The notes below the pieces were generated by a model that was not told where the DNA came from, searched no databases, and saw only the letters and a list, made by a program, of their open reading frames with translations. A program made the translations under genes and the position numbers. This document shows, one piece after another, positions 1-12,800 of a stretch of DNA of 64,000 nt (position 1 is its first letter; each line of letters starts with the position of its first letter). Source of the DNA: Bemisia tabaci (Eukaryota; Arthropoda; Insecta; Hemiptera; Aleyrodidae). Location of the stretch: contig NC_092795.1 of the NCBI RefSeq assembly GCF_918797505.1, positions 63,111,056 to 63,175,055 of the forward strand, read 5' to 3'.

Positions 1-2604
1 CTAACTACACCGACGTTGCCCAATTTTTTGTGGTATTTTATTTTTACACAGAAAAGTCTGATATCTAAGCAAGATTGAAACGTGAACTTTTGTGAGTATA
101 TCCTTCATGATATAGGTTAAATTCACAGAGAGTTTAAAATCTTTAAGGAGTTTAGTTGCCTGTTGACAAAATAAAACAAGCGAGAAAATTAGGCGACTTA
201 AAACGCAGTTAGCCTGATCCGATTACATTCGTCCAAATGATAGTCTCTTTAGTCGAAGAAAATAAAGTTGACAAGTTCATAAAGAGGAACTTTCGGCAGT
301 TTCTGTTGATAAATCCGAAGTATTTTATTTAAAAATTATCCCATCATACCGGAATTCATTACTTCCCCAGGTATTTCTTCATTTTATGAGAAAAAGAAGA
401 TTTTTTAACGCGGTCGAGTCGCCTCAGATTATCCGCGATTTTCACTTATCCACGGTACCGCCGCGCGCCGGTCCCTCGCTCAACCGAGTTCTATCATATC
501 CATGACCAAGCTGCAAAAGCACGCATTTCCTTCGCGGTGTTTCGAAAGTTCCGCTTCTCTGTTATTTTTTCAAAGAGAAAAAACCCTGATTTCTTCCTTG
601 AAATTGACACACAATAGTCTACTAATAGAGAAGAGAAATCAAATAAGTTTTCAAGAAGTTAAGTTGAAAAGTATGACAGGTAGTCTGCAACTTCACAAAT
701 TGAGATACGTGGCCTCGCACTTTGGCCATATGCTATAGAAATTTCCTTTTTGGCGCGTATACCAAGTATACCACCTTTGCGAACGTTTTGACCCCCTACT
801 CGATACAGTGTATTGAGTGCCTGAATTGCTTACCGAAAAGAGACTGGCGGGCTGTTGTATGTTTCGTGTATGCTGTTCACGCGCCTATATTGACATGTCT
901 GTAAATGAAAACTAATGAGGTTGCTATACATGAGTCAATGAAGGGCCTTTTCAACATATTGTATTAAACTTCACTGCTTGTATTTTTTTTTATTTATTTA
1001 TTTATTATTAATATTATTTTTTTGCCTTACTTAGTTGGTTTTTTGTGTGCTATCACTTTTTAGCAACTATGCATTGTGATATTATTATTTTGTTCCTTCC
1101 TGATTTTTCTGTTCTGTTTTGTTTAAATCTCACTGATGATGGGATAGGTAATCCCGAAATGCATTCAAGTACGTATTATGAATAAATTCTTATACATAAA
1201 CAATGTGTGTTTTGGTGTTTTTTCCACTTATCTTTTAATTGATAATAGCACGGGAGATGCGTTTCTATAGTTAGTTAGTTAATTTTCAGACATTAAAATG
1301 GAGCTCCATTCACGCATTCAGTTTGGCTCTCATTTTTCCACGAATCATCGCTGGAGCTTAGGAGCACCTATCCATGTGTACACAGCAGCGGCCGAGATGT
1401 AAAGTTTCCAGAAATTCTGGGAAATTTTATGAGCTGATAACCAGTGGCGGAGATAATATTTACCGATTCACGACGGACGGACGGTGGGCTGTGTACTTAG
1501 AGAGCTGATTGACAATCACGTCGCATGATGGGCAAATTGAGAGGATGCAGCCGAGAATCTAACTGCAGTTACTCAATTTTGTCGGCCGACTCCGGTTTCA
1601 TCGCCGGAAGACTCCCACAATTTTTTTCGCATCATTAGCCCACGCCTTGTATCTTATCGTTTGCCGCTATTCCGGCAACTTATTTTATGCCATCATGCCA
1701 TAAAAATCAATATTTCATCGGGACTTTTGCAGTTTAGGAAAATGGATAATTTGCGCGGAAATTGTGTATTGCCTCATCTGGAAATGAAATCAAAGAGCTG
1801 ATTTCACAGTATTTTTTATAATTTTTCTCTGATATGGAAAAAAGTATAAAATTAGATTTAAAAGTTAGGAAATTCACCGCCTAGTGACGTCACCTGGCGG
1901 CATTTCCCATTTAAACACATGTGTTTTAACAGATTAGATCATTTGGTCAAATCTTCTCCAATAATTGTTCGATTCATGAACCAATTGTATCCTCGTGTTC
2001 AGTCCACGTAGTAGTTTCCACTGAAACACGAAATTCATTCAGTTTCAGACACCTGCAAATCCTCCATTTGTAAGTGTCTGAGATTTGATGAAAATTTAGA
2101 ATTAAACATGGCCCGTTGCCCCAACCAACCAATTGGGACGTCACTGACCGCGACGCCTCATAAATTCACTTCGTAACGACTACAATTCACATTAACAGTT
2201 CCTTAATTATACAGGTACCTATCCAGCCGAAGTCATGTAATGAGCAGTAACTTCTTTACATTTTTCATCGCAGCGTTTACGAATGCCAGTCGTTTTTTCC
2301 ATTTCATCAAGATTTCCTGTAAAATCGTAATTTTCCTGAAAACGGACAACTGCGCGAAATGTTGAGTTTTCCTGGAAAACTGATGCACACTTGAAACTAA
2401 CGATAAAATTATTTTTAAATTCACCAACAAATAACACACATTGCAAAGCATGGAATTACACATGGGCATGCCTGAAAATTTCTCTCACACTTCTGCTTTC
2501 TCTTCCCGCGTGCTCATAATCGAACTGTATCGTGAAAAAAGGTACTAATTTTCCTAGCTGATCTATAAAAGCACCTCTGCACTTGGGGAAAATGGCACAT
2601 ACAT
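1..2604. other. non-coding left flank with retroelement tail
   Basis: No open frame here shows recognisable protein similarity or a convincing exon. A T-rich stretch near 985-1025 is followed by a short hairpin motif and AATAAA at 1181 that look like the 3' end of a decayed retroelement. The area lies downstream of the minus-strand lipase exon at 3744-3930, so it may be part of that gene's first intron. I could not find a second lipase exon in it. Confidence 0.5.
1133..1176 (+). ncRNA. hammerhead-ribozyme-like core in a retroelement tail
   Basis: The sequence reads CTGATGA, then a hairpin GGGAT-AGGTA-ATCCC, then GAAA. That is the order of the conserved hammerhead core (CUGAUGA, stem II, GAAA). 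AATAAA follows within about 25 nt. Hammerhead motifs are known in Penelope-like retroelements and retrozymes. Stem III and stem I pairing are weak by eye, so this may be a decayed ribozyme or merely a 3'-UTR hairpin of a retroelement. Confidence 0.35.
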
Positions 2605-3047
2605 AGGTGATTCGATGGACGCCATATCTTGTGTCAGAACGGCATGCGATTTATCGCATCAATTGGTTCCATTTTTTCAGCTATTCGTCATTTTTCTCCA
2701 ATTTTGAGATCGCAATTCTGTTGTCAGGAGACTGAAGCACTCACTTACCAATTTTAATAAAGAAATTTAACGTACTAAAGGTGTGGTTTTTTTTAGAGAG
2801 AAAACATCGCATTCGATACTAATATCGAAACTGCACTCGAATGCGATATTTTCTCTCTAAAAAAACCACGCCTTTATTACGTTGAATTTCTTTGTTGAAT
2901 TTGGTAAGTGAGTGCTTTAGTCTCCTGACAACAGCATTGCGATCTCAAAATTGGACAAAAATGACAAGTAGCTGAAAAAATGGAACCAATGGATGCGATA
3001 TATCGCATGCCTTTCTGACAAAAAATATAGCGTCCATCGAATCACCT
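2605..3047. repeat. foldback (inverted-repeat) element, 443 bp
   Basis: The left end AGGTGATTCGATGGACGC returns as its reverse complement at 3047. The two arms of about 200 nt match almost throughout and meet near 2815-2830 around GATACTAATATCGAAACTG. It carries no coding capacity. Half of a related element lies at 36776-37012. It looks like a non-autonomous foldback or MITE inserted in the lipase intron. Confidence 0.75.
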
Positions 3048-3540
3048 TAAACTCAGCTAAAGAAGTTAGTTTCTCTTTGCGTAGTGGTGTCCATTTAGTT
3101 CCTTCCGTCAAACGGCTTTTAGTTCCCTAGTAAAAATTGGCATTAGAATCTGTGTTCCAAAATACCATAGACTTACAGCCGGCTGTAAGATTTCCAATAC
3201 CTTCTATCGTCGGTCACAAAATTTCTTACAGCCTTTTATAGCCGATGGCGATCAAGCAACAGACTAGCTATGAAGTGTATGCTAAACGTTACTAATTACG
3301 GATGCTTATAGGACTTAGTGAGTTTTTGGACTACTGCTCTCTTTCTGGGCCGTAGTATCTTGATTTATTTTGCGAGGAAAGCTCCTTACTTTTGATGGAT
3401 GCCTGCCATTCCTAATCTATTAGAGCGCCTTCAGTTTCGTATGATCCTGTGTAATACTTCTGATGTGAAATAGTTGCTTCAAGCGCCGTGGTACGCTGCG
3501 GCGCAGCGCGGCGGGCGGGCAGCCAGCGCGGAACGCGCAT

Positions 3541-3621
3541 TGGCGCCTTCAAACCTAACAGGGATACTTCACGCATTGCGCAATGCGTGAAGTATCCCTG
3601 TTAGGTTTGTAGGCGCCAGTG
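3541..3621. repeat. near-perfect 79-nt palindrome
   Basis: TGGCGCCTTCAAACCTAACA and the following bases reach a centre at ATTGCGCAAT (3575-3585), then return as the reverse complement to AGGCGCCAGT. I see one mismatched pair. GC-rich sequence surrounds it (GCGGCGCAGC on the left, GCGCCGCCGC on the right). It may be two head-to-head ends of a repeat, since the right side continues as a repeat-like sequence. Confidence 0.8.
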
Positions 3622-3743
3622 CGCCGCCGCTCCGCTTTGTGCTAGGCTCTAATATTTAATCTCGTGGAGTCAGCGTTTTTCAACTCATGATTTTGAAATG
3701 TTTGCACATCCTGTATGGATTATTCTCATTTTAATTTACTTAC

Positions 3744-3930
3744 CAAGAGGCGCATCACAGAGAAGACAAGCAGCGACAGATGCGCCGGCGGAGGCGCCCA
3801 AAAGGGCGTTCTGGAGGAGGTGCGGGGCGTACTGCTTGAGGCAGGCGCCCACTCCGACGTGGTAGATGCCCAAAAACCCGCATCCGGCGAAGGAGACGTG
3901 CAACTTGGCGAATTCCTCTTTCTTCTCCAT
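3744..3930 (-). CDS. bmm: Brummer/ATGL (PNPLA2-type) triglyceride lipase, first coding exon
   Basis: This exon encodes the N-terminus of a patatin-domain lipase that hydrolyses triacylglycerol on lipid droplets in fat body cells. The 62 codons from the ATG at 3930 show [14 protein letters not shown], the glycine-rich oxyanion loop (G16-C17-G18-F19-L20-G21). The nucleophile motif G-A-S-A-G follows with Ser47, the same position as in mammalian ATGL. The exon ends in phase 1 at a donor GTAAGT. The start was chosen because the frame extends upstream to an earlier ATG at 4071, but ATGL and Brummer proteins begin only a few residues before this loop. The Asp of the catalytic dyad and the rest of the protein must lie left of the window; none of it is visible in 1-3743. 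The gene is partial here. The family is clear, and orthology to Brummer rather than another PNPLA is likely. Confidence 0.88.
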
Positions 3931-6900
3931 CGTCCGCGAGGCCCCGGCCGTCCGGCCCGCCAAACACATCACCTCGCCGATCCGATCCGACCGTTTGTTT
4001 GTTTGTTTACACTCGAAAACGCTGCAACCGTGCGAGGACTTCGAGGTTCCGAGTCGAAACACGCGTGTCACTCACGAAAATATCAACAACCGTGGCTATA
4101 ATTTCGGACGCACGGCGGAATTGAAAATCACACTCGACGCAAAAATCACAAAACGCAAAAGCACTTATCTCTCCGGTCTTAATGATTGTAGATACAGACC
4201 ACAGAGAGCACCCAATTTATTTTTAGTTAAACGATGGGGAAAACCAAAATCGTATGCAATACGCGTCAACGAAAGTCCTCGTGAAAACTTAAAACGTGAA
4301 TTATTTACACTCAACAGGAATTAAAACAATGAAGAGAGGTAATTATGATAATTTTACCTCTCGGGCTTGGTTTTCTTCACAATTTTTCAAGTCGAATTTA
4401 GAGTATTCAATCGGGTCTAATTTTTGACGGCGACTTCAAAATTCGAAACACCGTAGTTGGAAACTTGAATGGCGAAAAACTTTGATGATAAACACTTTGA
4501 ACAAAAAACAAAACCCGGTTTCTACCTAACGCCAAATTTTTAGGTAGTGGCTAAGTTGTGGTCCTACCGGCCCGAAGGAATCACAACGAAGTGAGGTCAT
4601 GCTATGCGTGCAGTCGGACGATATGATGCAGTAACGGGATGATAATGCTTATCAAGTTAATGCGTAATAGCTACAATATCAAATTATTTAACGTTTAATC
4701 ACTTGCGATGTATGCCGGCTCCATGGAAAAGTCAATATTTAATCAAGGTAGCGATCAGGCGCAACCTTTCTCGATCCTTTGTCAACTTTAAAATGCTCAA
4801 AGTCCTGTGCATCCAAAGAGTTGACGCTTTTTTGACGGACAATTGTATGACTTGGTGTTAGGAGAGAAAAACTAATTTTCTACTTTTGCGTTGGAATTGT
4901 TTTCTTGTTCTCTTTTCGAATCCCACTGCGGAAAAGAATCTTACGATCTGATAAAAATATTTTTGCAATTAAAATTAAATTTATGCCGCAAAGTAAAGCC
5001 CGCACTGGATTCATCAAACACGCACATCATTCTTTCGCGTTTCTCCGTATGCGCGCTTTTCACTAGTTTACTGCCTCAATTTGAACAGCGTCACCGCGTG
5101 AGAAAATTTGGCAAAAGCCAAAAAGTTCAGTCACCATAAAATGCGGAAATACCGTTGCGAGATGTCACATTTACAAGACAAATGTGCTTTCCCTTCATTA
5201 AAATAAATAAAATAACTCAAAAAAAGCAAACGAAATGCTAGACACGGAACGTTTCTCTTCAATGAAAATTTACATTAGGAATAACGACTGATTGACTGTG
5301 AATATAGGTCAGCGCGATTTAAAAAATTTTCCGCTTAGCACGCTCATATCGACGCAGCTCTGAGTAGACTGAGTGGCTACTCAAGAGGCCGTGAAAAGGC
5401 CCGTCAAAGATGCTCTCGGCGCGATGCGACGGAGACAATCGCGTGAGATTTAAACTATCTAAAGATTAATGGAAAACGATAACTGTACCGCAACAGTCTC
5501 AATTCGTAAACAAATTGAATGACGGTCACTGTTTACCTTCTTGACCGATTAGAATTCAGCCTTGGTTGTCAATTTGCCGAGGAAAAGATACTCCGGAATA
5601 TCAGAGATATATTCAAGACAAATTCATGGGGGCAGTAAACCAACGTCGAAATATTAAAGCAAAAAAGTCAGATTACTGGTTTCACACACAATTTTTGACG
5701 AAAAACGGATCCATTTTGCCAAGAAGCACTCTTCAGCATCAGCTGCTTATTCCTAGAAAATTATTTTTGCAAAAATCTATCTACTGCGTATCCGAAAGCG
5801 GATTTGACCGTTCGATTTGGCAAATCAAATGCAATAATGTCGCGTTCAGAAACCTTCAGTTTTACGTTGGGCTTTTTGGGAAAATACTACTAAAATGTGC
5901 CTCTGTACGTTTAATGAATCCATTTATCTAAAAATGAAAGTGAAACTTGTAATTTCTTGTGTTAAAATTTTTTCGACATCTTGATGTTCGTTCACTTCCT
6001 GTGTAACGTCTCCTGAACGTAAATAGCACATCGAAAGAACATTTTAAATTCGAGCAATCATTTGATAATCACTGGATTTAAAGAAAAAAAAATTCAAAAG
6101 TCCCCAAACACCGTATCACGCTGTTGTTCATAAAGTACCTGTGTACAAGATTTGACCGAGGAACAGGTGGAAATTACTTTAAAGCTATATCCTCGAATGA
6201 ATATATCGCAAATCGAAAGAAAAAACGTTGGGGTATTCACTTTAAATGCACTTTATTTTACTTACTGGCAGTAAGTAGCCAGGCAACCAAGTAATTTTAC
6301 CTTTTCATTTTGGTACGTTATGCAAACAGAAACATTAAAACTAAAAATTAGCTGGAATCAGGTTTGTCAGTCAGTTCTTGGTTTTATCGTTAGGTATTCT
6401 CATGCGTCTTCTTCCACTCTCTACTTCTTTCATTTTTCTCTCTTCCCCGATTTATTACAGTGCTCCGTCTTTTACCCAAATCCCTCTTTCTGTTATTGCC
6501 AGTGCTTGCACAGCTGGTAAGACTAAGTAGCTAGAACCTTTTACTTTGTCCTACCCTCTGCATTATCTAGAGGTGTATCATTAGCGCGCGTGAGAACTTC
6601 GAGGTTGATTCAAAAGGCAATTGGTAAGAAAAAATGGAAAAAGAGTTATTACAAACACTCAGCTTTACATCAATAAAGGAACTTTGTTATTTTTAATCAG
6701 TGACTCATTAGACTAAAAAACCTCAAACGCCTATAGGTTGCCCATTTTGTTGACCCAAAGTGATTCTAGACTTCAACTGAATTAAAATACACAGAAAAAG
6801 ATAGTTTAAATGAAAACCACATCGCTTAGTGAAATATATCAAGTTTATTTGATAAATTTACACAGCATATTCGTAAAAAAAACTCATGTAAGTATAAAAA

Positions 6901-8829
6901 ATCACAGAAATTCTGGTGTTGGTGTGGTTTGGCGATGTTCCGTGGAGGGATGAGAACATTCGTCTGTGTTCATTTCGTATTGTCTAAAACTAACTTTTCA
7001 CAGTATACTCGTACATAACAGAAATTTTTCCTGAAAGACAATATTATGTCTAGACATAACAATATCGTTGAGAAATGTTGGTAAATATGATTTTTTACAA
7101 AATTCCACTTTGATTTCTAAGAACTTTAAAGAATTCACACACTGCTCTCTCACTCTCTCTCTCTCTCTTACACTCATTCATGCATATGAATGCAAAAGGC
7201 GTCTCATAAGTCATTATAGTGGCTTAACTTAAAAACTACGTATTTCATCAGTTGCGGTATTTCAAGATGTCCGCTCTTCTTTTAAATTTCTCTGAAGGAA
7301 ATGAGCCAGCTTTTTTTCTTGAAATCATATCAGATTATTCTTCACTTGGATAAGAAAAATCACGAGCATTGTCAAAGAATTACTTTGATTAGTTTTCCAT
7401 TCATTTAGTGAAGCATACATGGCTTACTGGCAGCGGCAGCATACAAAACTTACTAATATCCAATTGTGTGTTTCAAATGGTGTTTAGAGCTAAATATGCC
7501 TTCAAGAAGCTCTTGATCAGCATAAATCAAACTAAAATAAGAAGAGATCTACTTGTAGGACCTAGGCAACTTTAATTTTATAACATTCGAAAAAACTGCA
7601 TGACTAAAAATCGTAATGTACAGACTATATGGACAGTCCGTCCGTTCAGGTTTAAAAAACTCCATTTTTAGATTTGAGAGCCGTATCCTCAACTGCTCTA
7701 AGTTTTTGAATGGACGAGACAAAGCAGCTCCTGATGAAATTCGGATTTCACGGCCTTTGAACCCGGGACAGATCTTAAATCTGCGCGGCCCATACTTGGT
7801 CATTTTCCATGAACAAGGAAGTTATCTCCATCCCAAGGTTGCAGAAATTACGAAAAAATTTACACGAGAATACGACTGCGTAATTTTCGACCAAAATGTT
7901 GCTGACTTTTGCCAGTAATCCTTGGGACAGTCGGTGAAATTTTGAATACAAAATATGCATGGGATTTTTAGGGAAAATACATATTATGAGTGGAGATTTT
8001 GTAACTTTAAAATTCAGTGATGTTTTCTCGTGTGCGGGACTACGAACTATGAATTTCAGAGCCAGGGTTAACCTCTTCCATGAGCTCCACTAAACACAAA
8101 GCCTACCATAGTGGCATAGTCCCATTTTAAAGAACACTTCAACAATACAATTACTAAAAATTCTGAAAACACGTAACACACTTGAGTTGGGCTGTAATTG
8201 AAGCGTTTTAAAATCTTCTACAGTGTTTCTACTTTTTAAATGAAAAAAGAAAAACTCACGAATAAAACCCTGATGCAAATAAACCGTAGAACAGAGTCAA
8301 AATGCCAATAACTGATATTAATTATCGACTGATCTCAACTGATGTCAACAGAGGCGTTAACTGATATAAATTGGGATCCGTTCTTGGAATAAACTATTTT
8401 ATTGGCGTTTCGATAGGTAGCATTATACTGATCATTTTTATCGGGGCTCGTGGTTCGGAATTTTCACGCAATAATCGTAATGGGGTGAAAATGAAACGTG
8501 GGGCTTGAAGGACAAGGCGCATAAGTGCAGTTTTAGCTATTTCGAGAAATACGTGTTTGAAGTTTCGGAATTATATGGATTCTTATGGCAAAAAGGAAGT
8601 TCAAACCGACTTTTTGGTGCTTAAAAATTGGAATTTGGGTGAGAATTTTTCACAGAATATGCATCTAGACTAGTTTTACTTGAAATCATTAATATGCCAA
8701 TTTTTCAAAAACTGCACTTATGCACTCTGAGCCCCTCAAATGCAAAAAATAACGAAGAATTGTTTTTCTCGTCTCGGAAATTTGCAACGTCACATTCTGC
8801 GATACATGTTTTCACAATTTGTCATCAAT
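3931..8829. other. lipase 5' flank and gene-poor stretch
   Basis: GC-rich sequence at 3931-4070 directly upstream of the lipase start probably holds its 5' UTR and promoter; no clear TATA box is visible. From about 4300 the DNA is AT-rich. Open frames of up to about 120 codons occur (for example 5566-5931), but the longest lacks a leading ATG and none resembles a known protein. A CT dinucleotide run lies at 7143-7170. I see no gene. Confidence 0.5.
7143..7170. repeat. CT microsatellite
   Basis: Short run of CT dinucleotides with minor interruptions (CTCTCTCACTCTCTCTCTCT). Confidence 0.9.
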
Positions 8830-9374
8830 CACTGGAAAAAAAGTCGCTTGGATCTAGAGTCCAGACTCTTAATGACATTGACAAAAAAAAAATACTCTTG
8901 ACTCGATCAGATTTTTCCTTGAATCGAAAAGCCGAGCCTCTCGATTTACAAGCGCATTTCCTCTTGATTCAAGTAAAATCTTATGGAGTCAAGAGTATTT
9001 TTTCTTTTCAATATTTTTAAGTAGAGTTTGGACTCTGGATCCACACGGAGAAAAAAACTTCGTGCACGGGACCCGAAGTTGAGGTCATATGGATCTCTGA
9101 AGTTTTCTGATGACGCATCCGAAAACTTGAGGTCGAGCTGCCAAAGTTCGGGTCAGACATCGAGGCACTTAAGTAAGTACCGGAGTACTTCAGATGTGTG
9201 ACCCGAACCCTTCGGTATATGTCGAAGTACTTCAGATGTCTGACCCGAACTTCGGCAGCTCGACCTCAAGTTTTCGGATGAGTGATCCGAAATCTTCAGA
9301 GATCCATATGACCTCAACTTGGGGTCCCACGCAGGAAGTTTTTTTCTCCGTGCAAGCGACTTTGTTTCTTAGTG
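8830..9374. mobile_element. inverted-repeat element (outer) with a nested insertion
   Basis: The left end CACTGGAAAAAAAGTCGCTT is matched by AAGCGACTTTGTTTCTTAGTG at the right end. Just inside the left end, GGATCTAGAGTCCAGACTCT (8850) pairs with AGAGTTTGGACTCTGGATCC ending at 9042, so the original element was a hairpin. A second inverted-repeat element (9043-9352) sits inside its right end. The composite ends 36 bp from the stop codon of the Spaetzle gene, so it probably lies in that gene's 3' UTR. Confidence 0.65.
9043..9352. mobile_element. nested foldback MITE
   Basis: CACGGAGAAAAAAACTT at the left end returns as AAGTTTTTTTCTCCGTG at the right end. Arms of roughly 130 nt are nearly complementary: GGTCATATGGATCTCTGAAG pairs with CTTCAGAGATCCATATGACC. 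It interrupts the 8830-9374 element and so is younger than it. Confidence 0.8.
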
Positions 9375-9410
9375 ATGAAGAGGACGAGGAATTCGAAGGG
9401 ATTACTAAGC

Positions 9411-9879
9411 TTATTCCTGATCATCGTGAATGGCCAAAGGGAGGGGCTCGAGGATTTCCTTGCCGAAGACGACCCTGGAGGCGCCCTTCTTGGTAGCGTT
9501 TTTAGGGGGGCTCACTTCCCCGTCCGGGTCACCGATGCGCGTGCTCAGAGGCTCCATGGGGGCGTCGGATTGGGCATCGTCGGGGGCGTCCGACTGGGCG
9601 TCGTCGTGGGCGTCGTGGGCGTCGGGGGCGACTCCAGCGGCGCCGGCGTTGCGCTGGACGGGCGTCGTGTTGGGCTTGAGCGGGAAGCCCATGCGCTCGG
9701 CCGGCGAGGCGTCCATCTTGACGGCGCAGACGCAGCAGGACGGAAGGAGGAAGGAGTCCGGGTACGGCTCGCCGTTCTCCGGGTTCAGCGCCAGGAGCCG
9801 CCGGTAGATGTACTTCTGCTTGCACATCGCCCGGTATCCGATCGGGAAGTGCTCCGAGAACTGGCATAGCCCCGTCTTA
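9411..9879 (-). CDS. spz: spz exon 9: cystine-knot C-terminal half and acidic tail
   Basis: The acceptor TTGCAG precedes this terminal exon, and its first base completes His254. Residues 255-308 contain GLCQF, GYRAMCKQKYIYRRLLAL and LPSCCVCAVK, the most conserved block of Spaetzle proteins, with Cys259, 273, 302, 303 and 305. The frame then continues for about 100 residues, including a repeated Asp-Ala-Pro/Asp-Ala-His stretch (roughly residues 339-361), and ends at TAA 9413-9411. The exon is much more GC-rich than its surroundings, which creates long shadow frames on both strands. Confidence 0.92.
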
Positions 9880-12800
9880 CTGCAACCACACACACAAAAT
9901 GTTTGGAAAAACTAGACGCAGCCCACATTTCAGCATCATTATTGAAATTGATAGACAAAGCTATAGACAGAGAAGACAAGGGAGTATGGAGCGATCCTAT
10001 TGGTTGAGACGGGTGCTGCTCATAGACTTACGGGGGAAATGACGGACTGACTGTCGGGTCTCTCGCGGGCTGCCGTTGGTTAGTCTATTACTTACCTCCT
10101 TTGTTCAATCCAACCACCCATTTTAACCAATAGGATAGCTTCATTTTTCCTCTGTCTCCTGTGTCTATAGCTTTGCCCATTAATTTCAATAATCAGCCCG
10201 CAAGAGGGAAAGAGCAGAACAAAATATAATTTTTACTGATAACTACAAAGTTTTATTGTGCTATAATGCCGTGTTAAGAACGGCGTATGAACATTCGAAA
10301 GTTGCCAAAACTTCTTTGATAAAACATGTATTTTTTGAGAAAGTTAAGCACATTTTTCCTTAAAATTTTCAGGTATTTTAGATTAAATTGCAGATAAAAT
10401 TATCTGAAAAATCTAAGATAAAATATTCACAATTTTTCTACTAGATTTGCTTTTTATCAAAGGAAATATGGCAACGTCTGAAGGCTCATACGGCGTTCTC
10501 CCGTAGCTGCGTTTTTCCGGCAGTATATTTTTGCCACTGCATACGTGTGATTCATGTGATGTTACACATTTTCTGTTGCATTTCTTTTTTTCGGATGACG
10601 AATGGTCATCGCTTTTGTTCCAAATTCCGTGCGATTCATCCGGTATGTTTTTTTGAAAATTTCGCACTTTAACGACAAAATTAGCTTTCTCAAAAGGAAA
10701 AACTAAAATCCAAACAAAGGGAGACCCATTAAAATATAATAGGTTAAAAAAAGTCTATGTATCATGCGAAGATACCTATTTTTTGTGATTTTGAGGGCCG
10801 GCATCGTTAGAATACATTTAAATAATGCATTTCTTGGAAAATTGACACCGTCATGATAAAAATCAATGATAGTCGACATTATTACGTAGCAACAATCGAA
10901 GCTTCGGTTAGTGTGGCATGCTACGGATGCTGAACGAATTTACTAGCGCTTGGATGCGACTATTCGGGCTCCATGGATGTGCGTATTGCATACGCACAAG
11001 AGTGAAGGCGTTTTAACTTGTGGCGTTTGAATAGCCGCCTCCCCAGCAGCGCACTGCGCTATGCGTAGCAATTCGATGCGAGGAGTCAGATAATATTTGG
11101 AAGTATTGCAAGCTCATATCGATATCAATACGGAGCTTATAGGTTTTAGAAGTGGTTTCATTGATTTCCTCGTAAACTTGCACTCAAAAAACATAGCATT
11201 TTATTTAAAATGTGAGTAAATTAACATAAAAATTTGCAGTTTTAGTCGAAAATTTCATGTCAAACCTCTCTGAAAGGCTTGTTACATTGTGCGTCGGACT
11301 CTATTAAAATCGGATCTACTAAACTCGGTATCTACTAAACTCGGATCTACTAAACTCGGATCTACTAAACTCGGGATCTACTAAACTCAGGATCTACTAA
11401 ACTCAGGATCTAAAATGACAGAGTGCCTTTAATTCGTTGCCTCTGTGCTTCGAAGACATCTCTTGGGCATGAATAGTTGCTCTACAAAATCACGCTCAGC
11501 AAATGGCGATGTCAAAACTGAAGCACAAAAGATACTCACATCCTACGTTAGTATACCATTTTTTGTGTCTAAGAAATATATTTATGGTAGAAACGAAGAA
11601 TTTAAATCGCTCTGCTATTTTGGATGCTCGCAGTAGAACATTAAAGAAAGAACTAAGTGATACTTACTGGCACTTTTCCACTCTGACTCCTTGCTGTGAT
11701 TCGGGTACTGATGGATGATTCACAATGAACAGCGGCTTATGTTTCTCATTTTGAGCCACTTTCGGGAAAACAGTCGATTCCTGTTGATTAATTGGAATAA
11801 TTTATCATAATATGTTAAAATTCAAGGTGCTTTATATGTTCTCTATCAAGAGTTTTCGGATATAAATCTCTGTGGAAAAATAATATTTGAGCGAGAACTT
11901 TCTATTGTTGTATTGTAGCATCAAGGTATAGGAAAACATATTGCTGCAAGTAAATGCAACGTGCGCAAAAGCATAAAATGAAACTAAAACTGAAATATCA
12001 TGTACGGTTCTTCAAATGCAAGGGAGTAAATCATGACCAGATCTATGAAAAGGGTACCTGTCTTCCGGAGGAAAAGTTTCTTTAACCTTTTTGAGGTGCT
12101 GAGAGGCGTGTGAATCTGGGAAATTGGGCGCAATGTTAACCCGGGTTTAAGTGTTTGCGAAAAGTTAAGGAAACTCCTCTTTTGGAAGATGAGGTCCCTT
12201 TTTATAGATCCGGCCATGACCATGTCCGTTGAATTCTTGTATATTCAATAAATATTTTTAGATTGCTCCAGATTTATTAATGTGAATTCAAAGAATATTC
12301 TGAAGAATGACCGAGCGGGGCAATACGCGGGCTGATGAGAGTCACCCGAACACCGACTACGTAACATTTGACATTATTCATAAGGGCACCGAAATATTAC
12401 CAGGAATCCATGAGATTGGTGATCGTCTACAGACGGACAAATTTCCATTTGAAGCTCAATATGAAGCAAAAAATCGAAATTTACGCCAAAAGTTCGGCCA
12501 GATCTGTATAATTGCTCCAGTTTTTGCATGTATTCAGATCGAAGAAACCGATCCTGCTAGTCGGCACTTGCCAATTTCCAAAGAGACCATTCGCAATACG
12601 AGGAATTAACGTTCTCATGTGTGAGGTGCATTGACAGATAAGATTACTCAAAACTTCGATGTTTCCAGTTTTAAGTCAGAGAAAAAAAATCCATTTGGAC
12701 GTATTTCTGCCAAACGGAACTATAGACGAGCGGGAAAGATGGAGTAAGCTCTAGAAAGCTGGAGATGAAACAATGTAAAAGTGAGCGTGGTTCCCTTTGG

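Noticed and set aside
9372..9869. Plus-strand frame of 165 codons opposite spz exon 9
   Set aside because: It is an antisense shadow of a GC-rich exon. The minus frame carries the clear cystine-knot motifs.
11308..11412. CRISPR-like direct repeats
   Set aside because: Head-to-tail 15-bp minisatellite without spacers, in a eukaryotic intron.
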